A stretch of 64,000 bases of DNA from NCBI GenBank assembly GCA_020740775.1, contig JAHEWK010000002.1:310001-374000 (forward strand), given 5' to 3'. Positions 34,401 to 48,200 of this stretch are shown piece after piece. Under the pieces are notes generated by a model, which worked only from the letters and a program-made list of their open reading frames with translations, did no database searches and had not been told where the DNA came from. This DNA comes from Ilyonectria destructans (Eukaryota > Ascomycota > Sordariomycetes > Hypocreales > Nectriaceae). Made by a program: the position numbers and the translations under genes. How positions within the stretch are numbered: position 1 is the stretch's first letter; every line of letters starts with the position of its first letter.

Positions 34401-34760
34401 TCTTTATAGTAGCCTCTTTTAGGATAGTATAAAAATCCTACCTCTATAGAGAAATAAAGATAACTAGCCTACAGATAATTATAAGAAAAAAGCAGTAATC
34501 TTAATAGAGAGGTTCTTTCTTAACCTAAAAGCTAACTTTAGTAATATCCTACTGATTACTATACTACTACCTCTCTCTATTAAAACACTCTAGAGCTAGA
34601 AATATAACTGTTGGAGGTTATAAGGCAGTGGAATAAAGTAATATAATAATAAAAGAAATATCCTAATAAAGGATATAATAGTAAAGGGTGTAGTAAGATA
34701 AGAGGTAATAGTATAAGATAGTGTAATAATAGTGTATTATATAGTGTATAATATTAAAAA
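31441..34760 (+). mobile_element. RIP-degraded Tad-like non-LTR retrotransposon (LINE) relic
   Basis: Within this AT-rich block a short surviving frame (32687-32884) encodes a retroviral-type zinc knuckle: YFNCYKIGYIARFC, CCSRYGIAAYLEGEKDC, and further on, past stops, a DHSI...  segment corresponding to the second knuckle of Tad/I-clade ORF1 proteins (C-x2-C-x4-H-x4-C). The first Cys and the His of the knuckle are now Tyr, and the Cys of CSRC is also Tyr; each is a single G-to-A or C-to-T transition (TGC to TAC, CAT to TAT), as RIP would produce. ORF2 (endonuclease, reverse transcriptase) is not legible. The limits are approximate. Confidence 0.6.
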
Positions 34761-35148
34761 TCTAAGTCCCAATTTACCTAGGGGTCTCTGGTCTTTTATA
34801 GATAAATTGCTTAAAATCTAGCTATTGTATCAGAACAATATGTATACCATTGGAAAGCTCTAAAATACAGCTTTCTTATAGTATCACATTTGTCCTTATA
34901 AGTACTTTCCCTATTGGGTAATTTTGATTCCAAATAGCGGATGATTTAAAATCAATAGATTTCAAAGCACGGATAGATTAATAAGCTGATTCGGGCTAAT
35001 TAGTCATACAGTACTAATTATATTATTAATACTGTATTTTAGTATATTATTATTAGATTTTTATAGGATTTTTTAAGCTATATTTTTAAGCTTAAAACTT
35101 AAAGCTTAAACTGTAAAGTAGTTATAAAGTTATATATTTACAGTTTTT
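34760..35148. other. Less degraded unassigned island
   Basis: About 220 bp (34760-34985) keep a more ordinary composition (for example acctaggggtctctgg and accattggaaagctc) between two heavily degraded relics. No coding motif; origin unknown. The remainder to 35148 is AT-rich. Confidence 0.35.
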
Positions 35149-37548
35149 AATAATTAAGAATAAATTACTTAGATTACTACTATAATTCTTATAATCTATT
35201 ATAAAGAATTACTTAAATTACTATTATAATCCTTATAATTTCTATAGTATATATATATATCTACTTAGTACTTTTATAAAAAGATAGTCTTACTAGCTAT
35301 TAATATACTTAGTTATATTAAATCTACTATTCTACTATTATTAGACTGTAATTTATATTACTTACTATAATATTTTAATCTATTTAATTATAAATACTAT
35401 ACTATTAGACTTACTCTATACTTTTAGGTTAAATCTAACTATTATATATTAATAGCTTTTATTTAGTATATTACTATATCGATCTAAGTAATATCCTAAT
35501 TTAGTTATTATAGCCCTACTAACTCTATTAATTAGTACTTCTACTTCCTTAAAGGGAAAAAGTACTATATACTTTAAGACCTTAAAGAATAATAATAGTA
35601 ATAATACTATAAGTAATAAGGAATCCTCCTTAGATAAAGAAGAAATAAGTAAAGAACTTAAAAAGTTTTATAAGGAAAATCTTTAACTTTATTAAGAAGT
35701 AGATACTTTAATTAATACTATTAAAAATAATAAGGTATATAATAATAAGAAATTCTAAGCTTTATATAATAAGATATAGAATTATAATATAGCTTGAATA
35801 ATTACTTTAAATTTAATACTATTAGTAATTATTATAGTACTAAAAGGATATATTATTAATCTTACTAATAAGTAACTTAATATTTATACTAAATAAGCTT
35901 AATATATAAAATAATTTAATAGTTTTATTATTACCTTAAGTATTCTAAAACCTTATAATATTAATAAAATTATTAAATTATCCTAATTAAGAAAGTTTAA
36001 TAGTATACTTAAGGAGCTTAAAGAGTATCTTATTAAGCTTAAGTCCTACTATATATACTACCTAATAGTATTTAGTAGTAAACTACTAAAGGTTTAATAT
36101 ACTATAAAACTATTAGAAGGTAAAGTTTAATAAGGAATAAGCTTAATATTAAGAGACTTTATAGAAAACTTATTTAATTAATATAAATTAGAAATTACTA
36201 TACTATTTAATAACTTTAATATATATAAATAATTACTTATAAATACTTATAAGAAATAAGATAAAAAATATAAAGTATTTATATAAATCTAAAAGTTAAA
36301 TTAGATAAAGATAATATTAGAATACCTTATAGAATATTAATATCTATCTATAAAACTTAACTAAAATAATAAAAATATAGTAAATAGATTCTACTAAAAA
36401 TTAACAGATAAAATTAAGAATAAAGTCTATAAGATTCTTAACCTACTAATTGAATTTAATACCCATATATACCTCTATATTATTATTAATAATTAACTAT
36501 TTAAATAATAAATTAAGAAGAGAAGAAGAAATCTAAAAGATTAGAAGAATAAGAAAAACTATTCTAACTATAGTAAGAAATACTAAAGTAATATCTTCTA
36601 TAGAATAGCCTTAAGACCTATAGAATTAAAAGCTATATAGAAAGATTATTTAAAGGTTAAATACTAAAACTATAGAAAGATAAACTACTTTAAAAGTAAG
36701 TATTATATCTTAAAATCCAATTAGAAGTATAGACTTATACCTAAAGGTAAGTAAGTAAGGTTTACTAACTATTAGTATTATAATAATAATAAACTATAAA
36801 CTACTAACTACTTGAAAATTCTTATTACTAACTGCAGAAAGAAATTATCAATCCTTATATAATTCTTACCTCTAATAAATTAAAAAACCTCTATAAAGAG
36901 ATAAAAACTAAACTTAAGTTTATTAGAAACTAGATAAAGAGGTATTATAACCCCAAATAGATAAAGGGACTATTCTTTTTAAAGGGAGATATAGTCTTTT
37001 TGGTAATAAAAAACCTTATAATAGACAGACTAAGTAAGAAACTTAACTATAAATTTATTAGACTCTATAAGGTCCTAGAGAAAATCTCAGAAAATAACTA
37101 TAGGTTAAAGATAAAATCAGAAAGCACTCAGTATTTTATATTTTACTGCTAGAACTATTTAAGAATACTATTATAGTTAGTAATAGATATAACTATAAGC
37201 TATAGATAGAAGATCCAGAGGAGTATTATATTAAAGAAATCCAAGATATAAAAAAGATTAACAGTAAAATAATATACCTTATTAAATAGAAAAACTACTC
37301 TAAAAGTAAAATCTCTTAGTAACTACTAGAAAACCTTAACTATATATAATACCTTCTAAAGGTATTTTATATATAATAGCAGAAGAAGCAGAAGAATTAA
37401 ATAATAGAAAATTATCTAGACTTACTGCACTTTAATTAATAAGATCTACAGCCTCTAATAAGTAAGCCTCTAAAATAGCAACTAGCTCCTCTACTAACTT
37501 ATCTAACTCCTCTAGAGAATAAAGACTATAGAAAAGTAAGTTATCCCC
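35149..37548 (+). mobile_element. Third Ty3/gypsy relic: 5'-truncated LTR, gag, deleted pol, integrase tail
   Basis: 35149-35446 aligns with the LTR of the inner element (for example ttacttagattactactataat, ctattaatatacttagttatatt) but lacks the first part of the LTR. The following 1.4 kb parallels the inner element's gag, including the zinc-knuckle region near 36660-36720. At about 36840-36880 the sequence jumps to the integrase/C-terminal region (matching about 51660 onward in the inner element), so the protease, RT, RNase H and most of the integrase are gone. The 3' flank is interrupted at 37548 by the minus-strand element (TSD TCCCC). Whether the PPT and LTR-like sequence at 54825-55300 is its other end is not proven. 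Confidence 0.7.
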
Positions 37549-37989
37549 TATAACAGTTATGTTCTCTAGACTGCTGTATATATAGTATAGAGTAGGCAAG
37601 AGGTAGATTGCTAGTGGATAAACTGTAGGTTTATATTAGCAGATAGATTAGGGCGTTACTTACTGGATAATATTATATCTGGTAATAGTTAAGTATAATA
37701 ATATATAGCAAGTTAAGGTAATTAAGGTAACTAAGTTATATTAATAGCTGAGGTAGCTAAGAGTCTAGAAAAGTGCTAATAAATATATATCTATATACTA
37801 AAATAATAGGTAAGGCTTATAGCAGTAAGCCTTGGAATTACAGATAAGCTGGAGAGGCTTATATATAAGTTATAGAGGCTTATAGATAAGTCCTTTAGTA
37901 CGGTATAAGCTGCAGTAAGATATATTTAATTGGGGGAAATTTATAGGATATATATAATGCCAGATATCTATACAGTATAAGTCATAATA
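37549..37989 (-). repeat. 3' LTR of the minus-strand element (441 bp)
   Basis: Direct repeat of 53897-54337 at the same length. In the part 37860-37989 it differs from its partner almost only by C-to-T and G-to-A changes, all in this copy. Confidence 0.92.
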
Positions 37990-40900
37990 TAATATCTCCC
38001 CTTTATTAGTTCTTATCCCTAAGGCCAGCTATTAGGCCTATCTTAAATTTCCTTTATATATTTATATTTAGTCCTATATTCCCCTTATAGTTTGCTGACA
38101 ATATATTTACAGCTAAATTCACAAGAAACCAAAAAGTATAAACAGTTTTAATTGCTACTATAGGTTTTATTATTATACTTTATTCCTACTATTTGCTATA
38201 GAACTTAAAGTGTATAATAAAGGAGGGCCACTTAAAGTATACTAAGTATATATATTATAGTCGCCCTTATAACGGTTAGGGTATCTCCCTAGTGGTAGGT
38301 AAGGCTATTTCGGGTTATCCTGGGGTTTTATTTATTCTAATTTATAGTATAGTAGATTATCTGGCGCTTAAAAAATAGTATCTAGAGGCTGCTAAGGAAG
38401 CTACTAAGGAGGAATTAATCCTACTATAATAATAACTGAATAAGTATCTTTCTTATTTAATATAACTTTATTACTAGAAGTAATAATTAGTTAAAAAGGG
38501 TATTTAGATATTAAATTATAATCTTATATCTATAGATAAATTAGATAAAACTAAACAGTTAGAGTTAGAGGCAGTAGTTTCTATATAGTCCGTTCTAGTA
38601 ATAGACCTTATTAACTGGAATACTATAGGTTCTTTATTTAACTTTTTATCTATTATTATTAGTAAAGGTTCTTTAGGAGGTATTATATATAGTTAAGGTT
38701 TTAGAATCTGTCCCAATATATATTTCCTGGGGTACTTCTTTATTTAAGAAAGTCTTTTAGTTTAGCTTAATAATATATAAGGTATTTATAGAGTTCCTAT
38801 ATATCTTCTAATAGGTTGCAGTTTTCCTATCTTATAAGGTATTTTATTTTATTATTTTCTCTTTTTATATTAAGGATTATTTTAACTGTAAATTTCTAGT
38901 TATTCTTAACTTCTATTTCTTAATTATTATTCTATATTTTGACATAGATAGTATCTGCTGCTAATTTAAGTAATAAAATATAAAAGATCGGATGGAGCTT
39001 AACCTTTAGTAGTAAGTCCAGTTTGTAGTTATTTTTTGAGATTTTTTCTAAAATTTTATAAGGTCTAATAAATTTAAAGTCTAATTTATTATTCAGCCTT
39101 TTCGTTATAATATTTTTTGTTATAAGGTAAACTATATCTCCCTTCTGGAAGATTAGTCCTTTTAATCTTTTCTTATTATAATATTTTTTTATTTATTTAT
39201 ATATAAACTCCAGTTCTATTTATATTTCTTTATATAGCTATTATAGTTAGTTAGTACTAAGGATTGCCTTTATATTTAAGGGTCCTTCTTATAATAGTCT
39301 ATAGGTATTAGGGGTAAATCTAAAGTTGGTATATACTGGTGTAAGCTTTATTATTCCTAAGGTAGATATATTATAGGCCAGTTATATTATAGGCAGCTTC
39401 TAAACCCAGTTATCTTACTTATAGTTAATATAGTACTGTAGGTACTATTCAACTATTTAGTTAAGTCTTTCTATTTAGCTATCTACTTATAGTCTTTAAG
39501 CTGTTATAAGCTTATAGTTTAATCCCATTTAAGCTATTAGTTCTTACCAGAATTTAGATATAAATATTATTCCTCTATTAGAGATAATCTCTATTAGCAA
39601 CCTATATATACTGATAATATTTCTCAAAAATATATAAAAAAGTTATTCTATATCAGTAAACTCTTAATAGGGTAGAAAGTATAAGAACTTTATAAGTCTA
39701 TCTACAATAATAAATATACTATTATAGAGTACTCCAGTTATTAGATCTTTAGATAGTAGGAGCTTAATAATATAGTCTATAGTAATAGATTCCTAAGGTT
39801 ATTATACTACTGGTAGTAGTTATAACTATCTATAAGGCTTATATTGTAGTATTTTTAACTTTTTATATAGATTATATCCTTTAATAGTATCTAAGATAGC
39901 TTTCTTTATTTGGGGGAATAAATATATTATTCTGAGCCTCTTAAGGGTTCTATTAATACTCTGGTATCTATATATAGAGTGTTTATAAACTTTCTATACT
40001 AATTATTATTATAGTTCTTTAGGAATCTGTAATTATTCTATTTATTCTTCCTTAGGTAGTGTGTTATTATACTTCTGGATTTCTTTTAGTAGTAGGTTAT
40101 TTAGTTCTACTATATATATTGCTATAAGTATTCTTCTATTAAGCTTATTAACGAATTATACTTTCTTTACTGGTTCTAAGGGCTATTAAGATTCTATTTC
40201 TTTTTTCTTATAGATATTATATTATCTGAAGTCTGCTGGATTAATAATAAATCTCTAATAAAACCTAATATATACTTAGTTAAATATAAGTTCTTATTTC
40301 TAGTAGTTCTTTATATATTCCTTACTGTATTTAGGTATATATTCTGAGGGTATAAAGGCTTATTTCTTATAGATAGGTATTCTATATTAGTAGTTATACT
40401 TATAGGAGTAGATAGTATTATTATTATTATTAAGATAGTAATACTACTATATCTTATTTTGCTATTCTTTATTTAGTATTTCTAGTAAGTCTTTATATAC
40501 TATTTTAAGTTTCTTATTATACTCTAAGTATACTATCTATAGGTAGTTATTATTTTTAGATATTATATAGTTATAATAAAATCTTTTATAGGCTTAGCTT
40601 TCTATAAGCCTCTTACTTTAGTAGTATTTTATTCTATTCTTTAGAAAATTAGATACTAGTTTCTAAGGTATAAATACCTATTTATAGTATATTAATATTT
40701 TACAGTTATAGTTAAATTTATTAGGAAATACTTTATTATTATTATTATAAAATAAGTATTCCTTATGGATTTTTACTTATTATTCTTTACTGAGTATTTT
40801 ATTTATATTATACTATTTTTCCTTATACTTATAGATATTAGCAATATATCTCTACTTAAGATATTCTTCTGGAGTTAGCTTAAGAAGTTATTTATTTTCC

Positions 40901-43900
40901 TTAGTAATATTAATATTAAAGTTAGATTATCAGCTAATAGTATTTACTCTGCTATTTTCCGATCCTTTCTTATAGATAATAATATAGTTAAATTCCAATA
41001 GGTATTCCATATAGTGAAGTTACCTACTACTAAGCTCTTAAGTAGTTATAAAGTATAAGATATTCTTATAGTCAGTATAGACCTTAATCTTATACTTACT
41101 TCCTAAGAGGTAGTATTGGAATTCTTTAAATAAGTTAACTATTATAAGGAATTCTTTATTATAGATAGAGTAGTTAAGCTCTATTCTGTAGAGTTTATAT
41201 AAGTAGAAGGTAATTAGGTATAATTTTCTATTAATATCTCTCTATTCTATTTGGGATTTTAAATTAAAATTAGAGGAGTCTATTTCCAGCTTAACTTCTT
41301 TATTAGGGTTGAATATAATTAAGACTGATTTATTAAGAATTGCCTTTTTAATATTATTAAAAGCCTTCTATATCTTAATATTCTATTTAAAATCTACTTC
41401 TTTCTTTATAAGTTCTATAAGAGTATATTTAATACTTTTAAAATTATAAATAAACTTTCAGTAGTAGTTAGTAAATTCTAGAAAGCTCTATACTTTCTTA
41501 ACTATTATAGATTTCAGCTAATCTTTAATAGCTTTAATTTTCTTTTAATTTATATAGATCTTATTTAGATGGATAGTATATCTAAGAAAGTCCACTTTAT
41601 CTATATAGAACTTACTTTTCTCTAGTTTAATAAGGAGGTTTATATTCTATAGTTTCTTAAGTACTATATAGATATATTCTGTATATTCTTCTTCTATATT
41701 GGAGAAGATAAAGATATTATTAAGGTAATATATAATAAAGATATTAAGGTATTCCTATAGTATATTAGTAATTATCTATTAGAAGGTTGCCAGTATATTA
41801 ATAAGTCTAAAAGGTATAACTAGATATTCGAAAAGTCTGTATTTTATATAAAAAGCAGTCTTCTATTTATCTTCTGGTTTAATATAGATAAGATTATAAG
41901 CTTCTTTAAGGTTAAAAGCTATAAACTACTTCTTACTATATAATTAATCCTTCAGTTTGTTAATAAGTAGTAATAATATTTAGTTCTTAATAGTAATATT
42001 ATTAAGCTATTAGTAGTCTATAATTAATTGTAATTTTCTATTCTTCTTTAGGATGAATATAACTGGGTATTCTGCAGAGGACTTTAATATCCTAATAAAT
42101 TCTTTTTTTAATATATCTTTAAGGTATTCTTTTAATATATAGAGTTAAACTTTATTAAGGTTATAAATCTTATAGAATTTAGCTGTAATTCTGTCTTTAA
42201 GTACTATTTTATAATTCTATTAACTATACTGAAGTAGACCTATTTCTATTTCTTCAGCAAATAGCTTCTTATAGATACAGTAAGCAGGGGGTATATTTTT
42301 AAGTCTATTATCTACTTCCTTATATTTCTTTATTTCTTATAGTTCTTTATTAAGCTTAGTAAATTATACTTATACTTATATAATAATATAGTATATCTTA
42401 TTATTTTAGGTATTACAGTATTTATATCTAATACCTTAGGGTAGTAAAGTATCTATTATATTATTATATATTACTTTACTAGTGCTATTATCAGTTGAAA
42501 TTTAAGATCTTATATTATTATCTGAATCCTATTTATAGAAGGAATAATTATTAATATTATTAAAGGTTATTTAGCCAGTCCTCCAATTAATCAGTAGGTT
42601 TACTTATTACAGCTATAGATAGCCTAAAATTAAATTATATTATACTAAGGGGATAATATTAAAAGAGATACCTTTATTATATTTATTTATAAAAACTTTA
42701 AGGTAATTAATCTCCCTAGTGATATATCTATTATTATAACTAAAACTTATTCCTTTAAGGTTTTATACTTAGTATAGATTTAATTTATTCCTCTATAGTA
42801 GCTCTAACTTATTTACTACTCTTAGGTAAAGATAGTTAAATTCTATACTGCTATCTACTAGTATAATATACCAGTATCCCTTAATTTATATCTGGATTTC
42901 CAAGTAATCTATTTATATACTTCCTGTAGTATATAGAGCTCTTACTGGGAGTTCTACTTCTTCTAGCTCTTAGCCCATCTATTACTTTATTATAGAGAGT
43001 AAGAGTGGTTTTTTATCTGTATTTAAACTATTTTATACTATTCTCAATCTTCAGCTTATCTGCCGGTTTATTATCGAAAGTTGAATCTATCTTTATATAT
43101 TCTGCAGAAGCAGCTATAGATAGTTCTTTTTTCTTAGCTATACTCTATATAATCTCTATTACTGTAATCTATTATAAATATTTCTTTGTAAATATTATTG
43201 GGTATAGGGATAGATATGTATTTTTTCTTTATTCTTTATATATAGAGAGAATCTTTCCTTATTTTATATTCCTCCTTTATTTCCTATCTGCTTAACGTTA
43301 CAGTAATTTTATTTCGTTAGTTGGATGTAGGTTTCTCTTCCCTAATTATCCCGAGCCAGTTCTCTATTTTCCTTCACTAAGTATTATCGTCAGATAATTC
43401 GTTATATCTGGATTTTCCTAGTTAGAAGTATTTTCATTCTTACGGGAAATATCTCCATTCTTCCCGCACTTAGTGCTAAAGGTATACCTTAGTTTTTATA
43501 TAGATTTAGTATTCTTAGTGTTAGTAATCCTAAGGGTTCTATAATCCTTATATATACTATTATAGAAATCTAGTTATCTTAGCTTCCAGAATAATAATAT
43601 AGTACTTAGGGTATCTATTAGTATTCTTATAGTACTCTATATTATATATTATATATAGTTAGGTAATAGGAATTCCTAGTAGCCTTAAGGGGTAATAGTT
43701 ATAAGTCTATTTATTCTTTAAGTAGTAGTAATATTATAGATAGTAGTATAAGATCTATAAGATCTAGTTATATCCTTTTATACTAAGATAAAGAATAAAG
43801 TTATCTCTAAACTCTCCTTTAGGTTCCACTATACAGTCTCTTACTTTATATCTTATTATTATATAAAGATAGATAGACTTATATCTTTTGGCATTCTATT

Positions 43901-44889
43901 ATTCCCTTATAAGTTATTAGTATATAGCTTCCTTATTTTCCTATTATTATTTACCTTACTTATTAAGTGTGGCTTTATCCTACTATAGTTTCTCTATTGT
44001 TATTTAGCCTATTTCTTCTGGAGTGCTAGATATATATTCTTCTATATAGGGGTCCAGCCTTTCTTTATCACTGGGGTCAGGGTATTTATTCCTAATATTG
44101 TAATTATCTAGCTGTCTGTTCGGGATATTATTCTGGGTGTTCAGTACTTTCAGTAATCCTCTTCAGTAAATTTCTAATTGCTTTTCTTATTATACTATAG
44201 CTATTATTTTTAGTCTAACTGCTATTAGTTTAATTATTAGTAGTTCTAGCACTAGTGTCTATTCTATCTGTTTTTCCTGCCTATTTACTCTTAAGGTAGG
44301 CTCTTCTGGATATAGTATTTCTACTTCTTTTTAGAATAAATATCGCTCTCAGCTGGATAGATATACAGGCCAGCTTAAGCCAGAGTGCTTATACATACCT
44401 TATATTATAGCAATAGTTTATATTTATACTGCTATTTCTATTTCTCTCTATCTCTAGATAGTATTTAATAATTATTATCCAGTAGGTATAGATTGAAATT
44501 ATTATTCTTTCTTAAGTTTATAGTATTCTTATATAAAGTATCCTTTTTTATTATAGTTATAGTATATAATATCCTTCTTATCTTAAGGCTGCCTCTATAT
44601 AGCTTTAAGTTCTATAGGTTCAGTGTATATTCCCCAAGAGGTATTTCCGCAAGAGTTACCCTATTAGCTACCTCTCTATTCTCTACTATTTTCTTGCTGG
44701 TTGGAGTAGTAGGGATTATATAGAGTATCTTAACCTCTCTAGCATATTGCAGCTTTCTTCCTGCATCTTTCGTACTGTTATTTGTTAATTTTAATAGCTA
44801 TAGTGATATATTCCGTAAGGGTATTAGGTCGGTCAGCTTTATAGAGCTTATCTTTAACCTTATTCTTTAGTCCCTAGTAGAATATTTCC

Positions 44890-44894
44890 ATAAG
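44890..44894. repeat. Target-site duplication ATAAG (left)
   Basis: ATAAG directly precedes the left LTR of the inner element; the same five bases follow its right LTR at 53226-53230. They mark insertion of the inner element into the outer element's gag. Confidence 0.9.
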
Positions 44895-45256
44895 TATTAC
44901 GGCCCAGGTTGGGACCAGGCGGTTATAACCGGCAGAACCGTGATATACCCACTTTTCCCTGCTAATTAGGGATGGATCATTTGGATTACCACTGTAATCC
45001 CTACGATCTATTATAAAGGATTACTTAGATTACTATTATAATCCCTGTAATCCCTACAGTATATATATACATTCATTTAGCACTTTTATAGAGATAGTCT
45101 TACCAGCTATTAATATACTTAGTTATATTAAATCTACTATTCTACTATTACCAGACTGTAATCTATATTGCTTACTATAATATTCTGATTTACTTAATTA
45201 TAAATACTATACTACTGGACCTACTCTATACCTCTAGGTTAGATCTAACTGTTATA
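44895..45256 (+). repeat. 5' LTR of the inner element (362 bp)
   Basis: Matches 52864-53225 at identical length. Its first about 100 bp is less mutated than in the partner (ggcccaggttgggaccaggc here, ggcttaggttgggactaggc there). Confidence 0.93.
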
Positions 45257-48200
45257 TATTAATAGCTTTTATTCAGTATATTACTATATCGACCTGAGTA
45301 ATATCCTGATTCAGTTATTATAGCCCTAGTAACTCTATCGACCAGTATCTCTACTTCCTCTAAAGGAAAAAATATTATACACCTAAAGACCCTAAAGGAT
45401 AATAATAGGGATAATACTATAGGTAATAAGAAATCCTCCTCAGATAAAGAAGAAACTAATAAAGAACTTAAAAAGCTTTATAAAGAAAACCTTTAACTTT
45501 ACTAAGGAGTAGATATTTTAACTGATATAGCTAAAACTAATAAGATATAAAATAATAAAAAGTTCTAAGCTCTATATAATAAGATATAGAATCTTAATAC
45601 AGCCCGAATAACTACTCCAGACTTAATACTGCTAGTAACTATTACAGTACTGAAAGGATATATTGTTAACCTTACTAATAAGTAACTCCATACTTATACT
45701 GAATAAGCCCAATATATAGAATAATTTAATAGGTTTACTGTTGCCCTAAGTATCTTAAGATCTTATAATATTAGTAAAACTATTAAATTACTCCAGCCGA
45801 GAAAGTTTAATAGTATGCCTAAGGAGCTTTAAGAGTATCTTATTGAGCTTAAGTCCTACTATATATACTATCTAACTGTATTTAGTAATAAGTTGCTAAA
45901 AGTCCGATATACTATAGGACTACTAGAAGGTAAGGCCTAATAAGGAATAAGCCTAACTCTAAGAGACTTTATAGAGAATTTACCCAATTAATATAAACTG
46001 GAAACTACTATATTATTTAATAGCTTTAATATATATAAATAACTACTTATAAATATATATAGAGAATAGAATAAGAAATATAAAGTACTTATATAAATCT
46101 AAAAGTTAAAGTAGATAAAGGCAGTATTAGAGTATCTTATAGAATACTAATATCTATTTATAAAGCTTAACTGGAATAATAAGAATATAGTAAATAGATT
46201 CTACTAAGAATTAAAGAATAAAGTTAAGAATAAAATCTATAAGATCCTTAACTTACTAACTGAATTTAATATCTATATATACCTCTATATTACTATTAAT
46301 AATTAACTATTTAAATAATATATTAAGAAAAAAAGAAGAAACCCTAAGGGTTAAAAAAATAAGAAAAACTATTTTAACTACAGTAAGAAACACTAAAGTA
46401 ATACCTCCTATAGAATAGTATTAGAATCTATAGAACTAAAAGCCGCCCAGAAAGACTATTTAAAGATTAAGTACTAGAACTGCAGAAAGATAGGCCACTT
46501 TAAAAATAAGTATTATACCTCAAAATCCAACTAAAAGTATAAGCCTATACTAGAAGGTAAGTATATATAATTTACTAACTACTAGCACTCTAATAATAAT
46601 AATAAACCTCAAACTGCTATTTAATTTAAGACTATTACTATAACCTAAAGTAGTTATAATAGAGGGTTTAATAGAGCCTATAAGAATAACGCCAGCTGGG
46701 AAGAGGAATGCCTCAATAGTATACTTATCCTTAAACTACATATCTAAAGAACTACTAAAATAATTAAAGATAATATAATAGAGAAGGTATAAAAACGAGC
46801 TGTATAGTATAGAAAAATAGATACCGAGAGGAAGAATAAATAAGATACCAGGCTGAAAAGAAAATAATAAAGCTACTAGAGGAATAAATCCATCTGGAAA
46901 CCAGTTCTAGAAGATTGTAATACTACCCTAAATACCCTTAATAATATGTTACATACTATAGCTATAGTATAATAAGGAAATTTAATTCCAGATAGATAAC
47001 TTAGATCTATTATACTACCTCTAACTGACAGGGAAAAGGGAGTAAATATATCTAAGAAATAAGAAGAAAAGAATAAGCTCTACTAATACTTCTACACCAG
47101 AAAAAAAGACACCCCCTAGGTATATACAGGATAAGAAATAAAATTAATAAGAAAGCTAGAACTTATAGTAGCTAACTAGAATATTATTGCCCCTACTAAT
47201 AAGTACTTAGAAATAGAGGATAAATAAGACTCTAGATCCAGCTATAAAGAACACTGAAAGTATAATAATCTCGGGAACTAGATATAGAAAAACCCTATAG
47301 AGATATATAACGACCTTATAAATAAATAATAGATATCTACTATAACTAACCCTATCTATATCTGCACCTACAATATGCTACTAGGCTGCAACTTATACTA
47401 TATAACCCTAAAGGAATAAGAAGATAATAACTTAAGAATAGCAGTAGTATACTCTAACTATAAGGAAATCTTATAGGCTTTATATATTGTCTATAAGTGC
47501 CCGATATATAAAGAAGAAAAAATCTACTATAACTATTTTTCTATATAAATAAATAATATATCTATTTAGAATCTATACTTACAGAATAAACTTAAGTACT
47601 TTTAAGTTACTAAATAGTATATAGAAATAGGTATTATATAACTGGAGGATAAGGGAGATTTTTTTCTGTCTGAATATATAAACCTAAATAGCACTATTAA
47701 TAACTATAAAACTAAAGAATACTATATATACAAATAACAGAAGATAAGGAAATAGTATAAACATAAAAAAGAAGATATCCTTAAGTGTATTACTATAAGA
47801 GTACTAAGATATAATAAATCAGACTGTATAGAATACAGCTGGAAAAATCAAGATAAATTCCAATATATTAAGTTCTTAATCTACTGGAATTATAACTTCT
47901 TAAATTACTAAGGAATAAGTAGTCTTAACTAAGCCTGAAAGAGAAAAATAGAAGATTGGGAATATAGAGGGATAACCCCTAAATATAATAATGAAGAATC
48001 TATCTGGAATACCCAACCTTATTCGGCATAAAATATAATAACTTATAATAAATCCAGATGCCCTAAGTATGGTATAAAAGCATAAGAAATTAATATATAT
48101 ATCAGATAGATATATAATAAGGGATTTAATTTCCCAACTCAAACTGGAATAAATTAAGCAGACTAAGTTTGGTATCAATAGGTTAGGAATAGCTGTAATG

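Noticed and set aside
43005..43295. 96-codon plus-strand hydrophobic frame in the repeat block
   Set aside because: Phe/Ile/Tyr-rich translation of AT-rich DNA antisense to a retrotransposon; an artefact of base composition.
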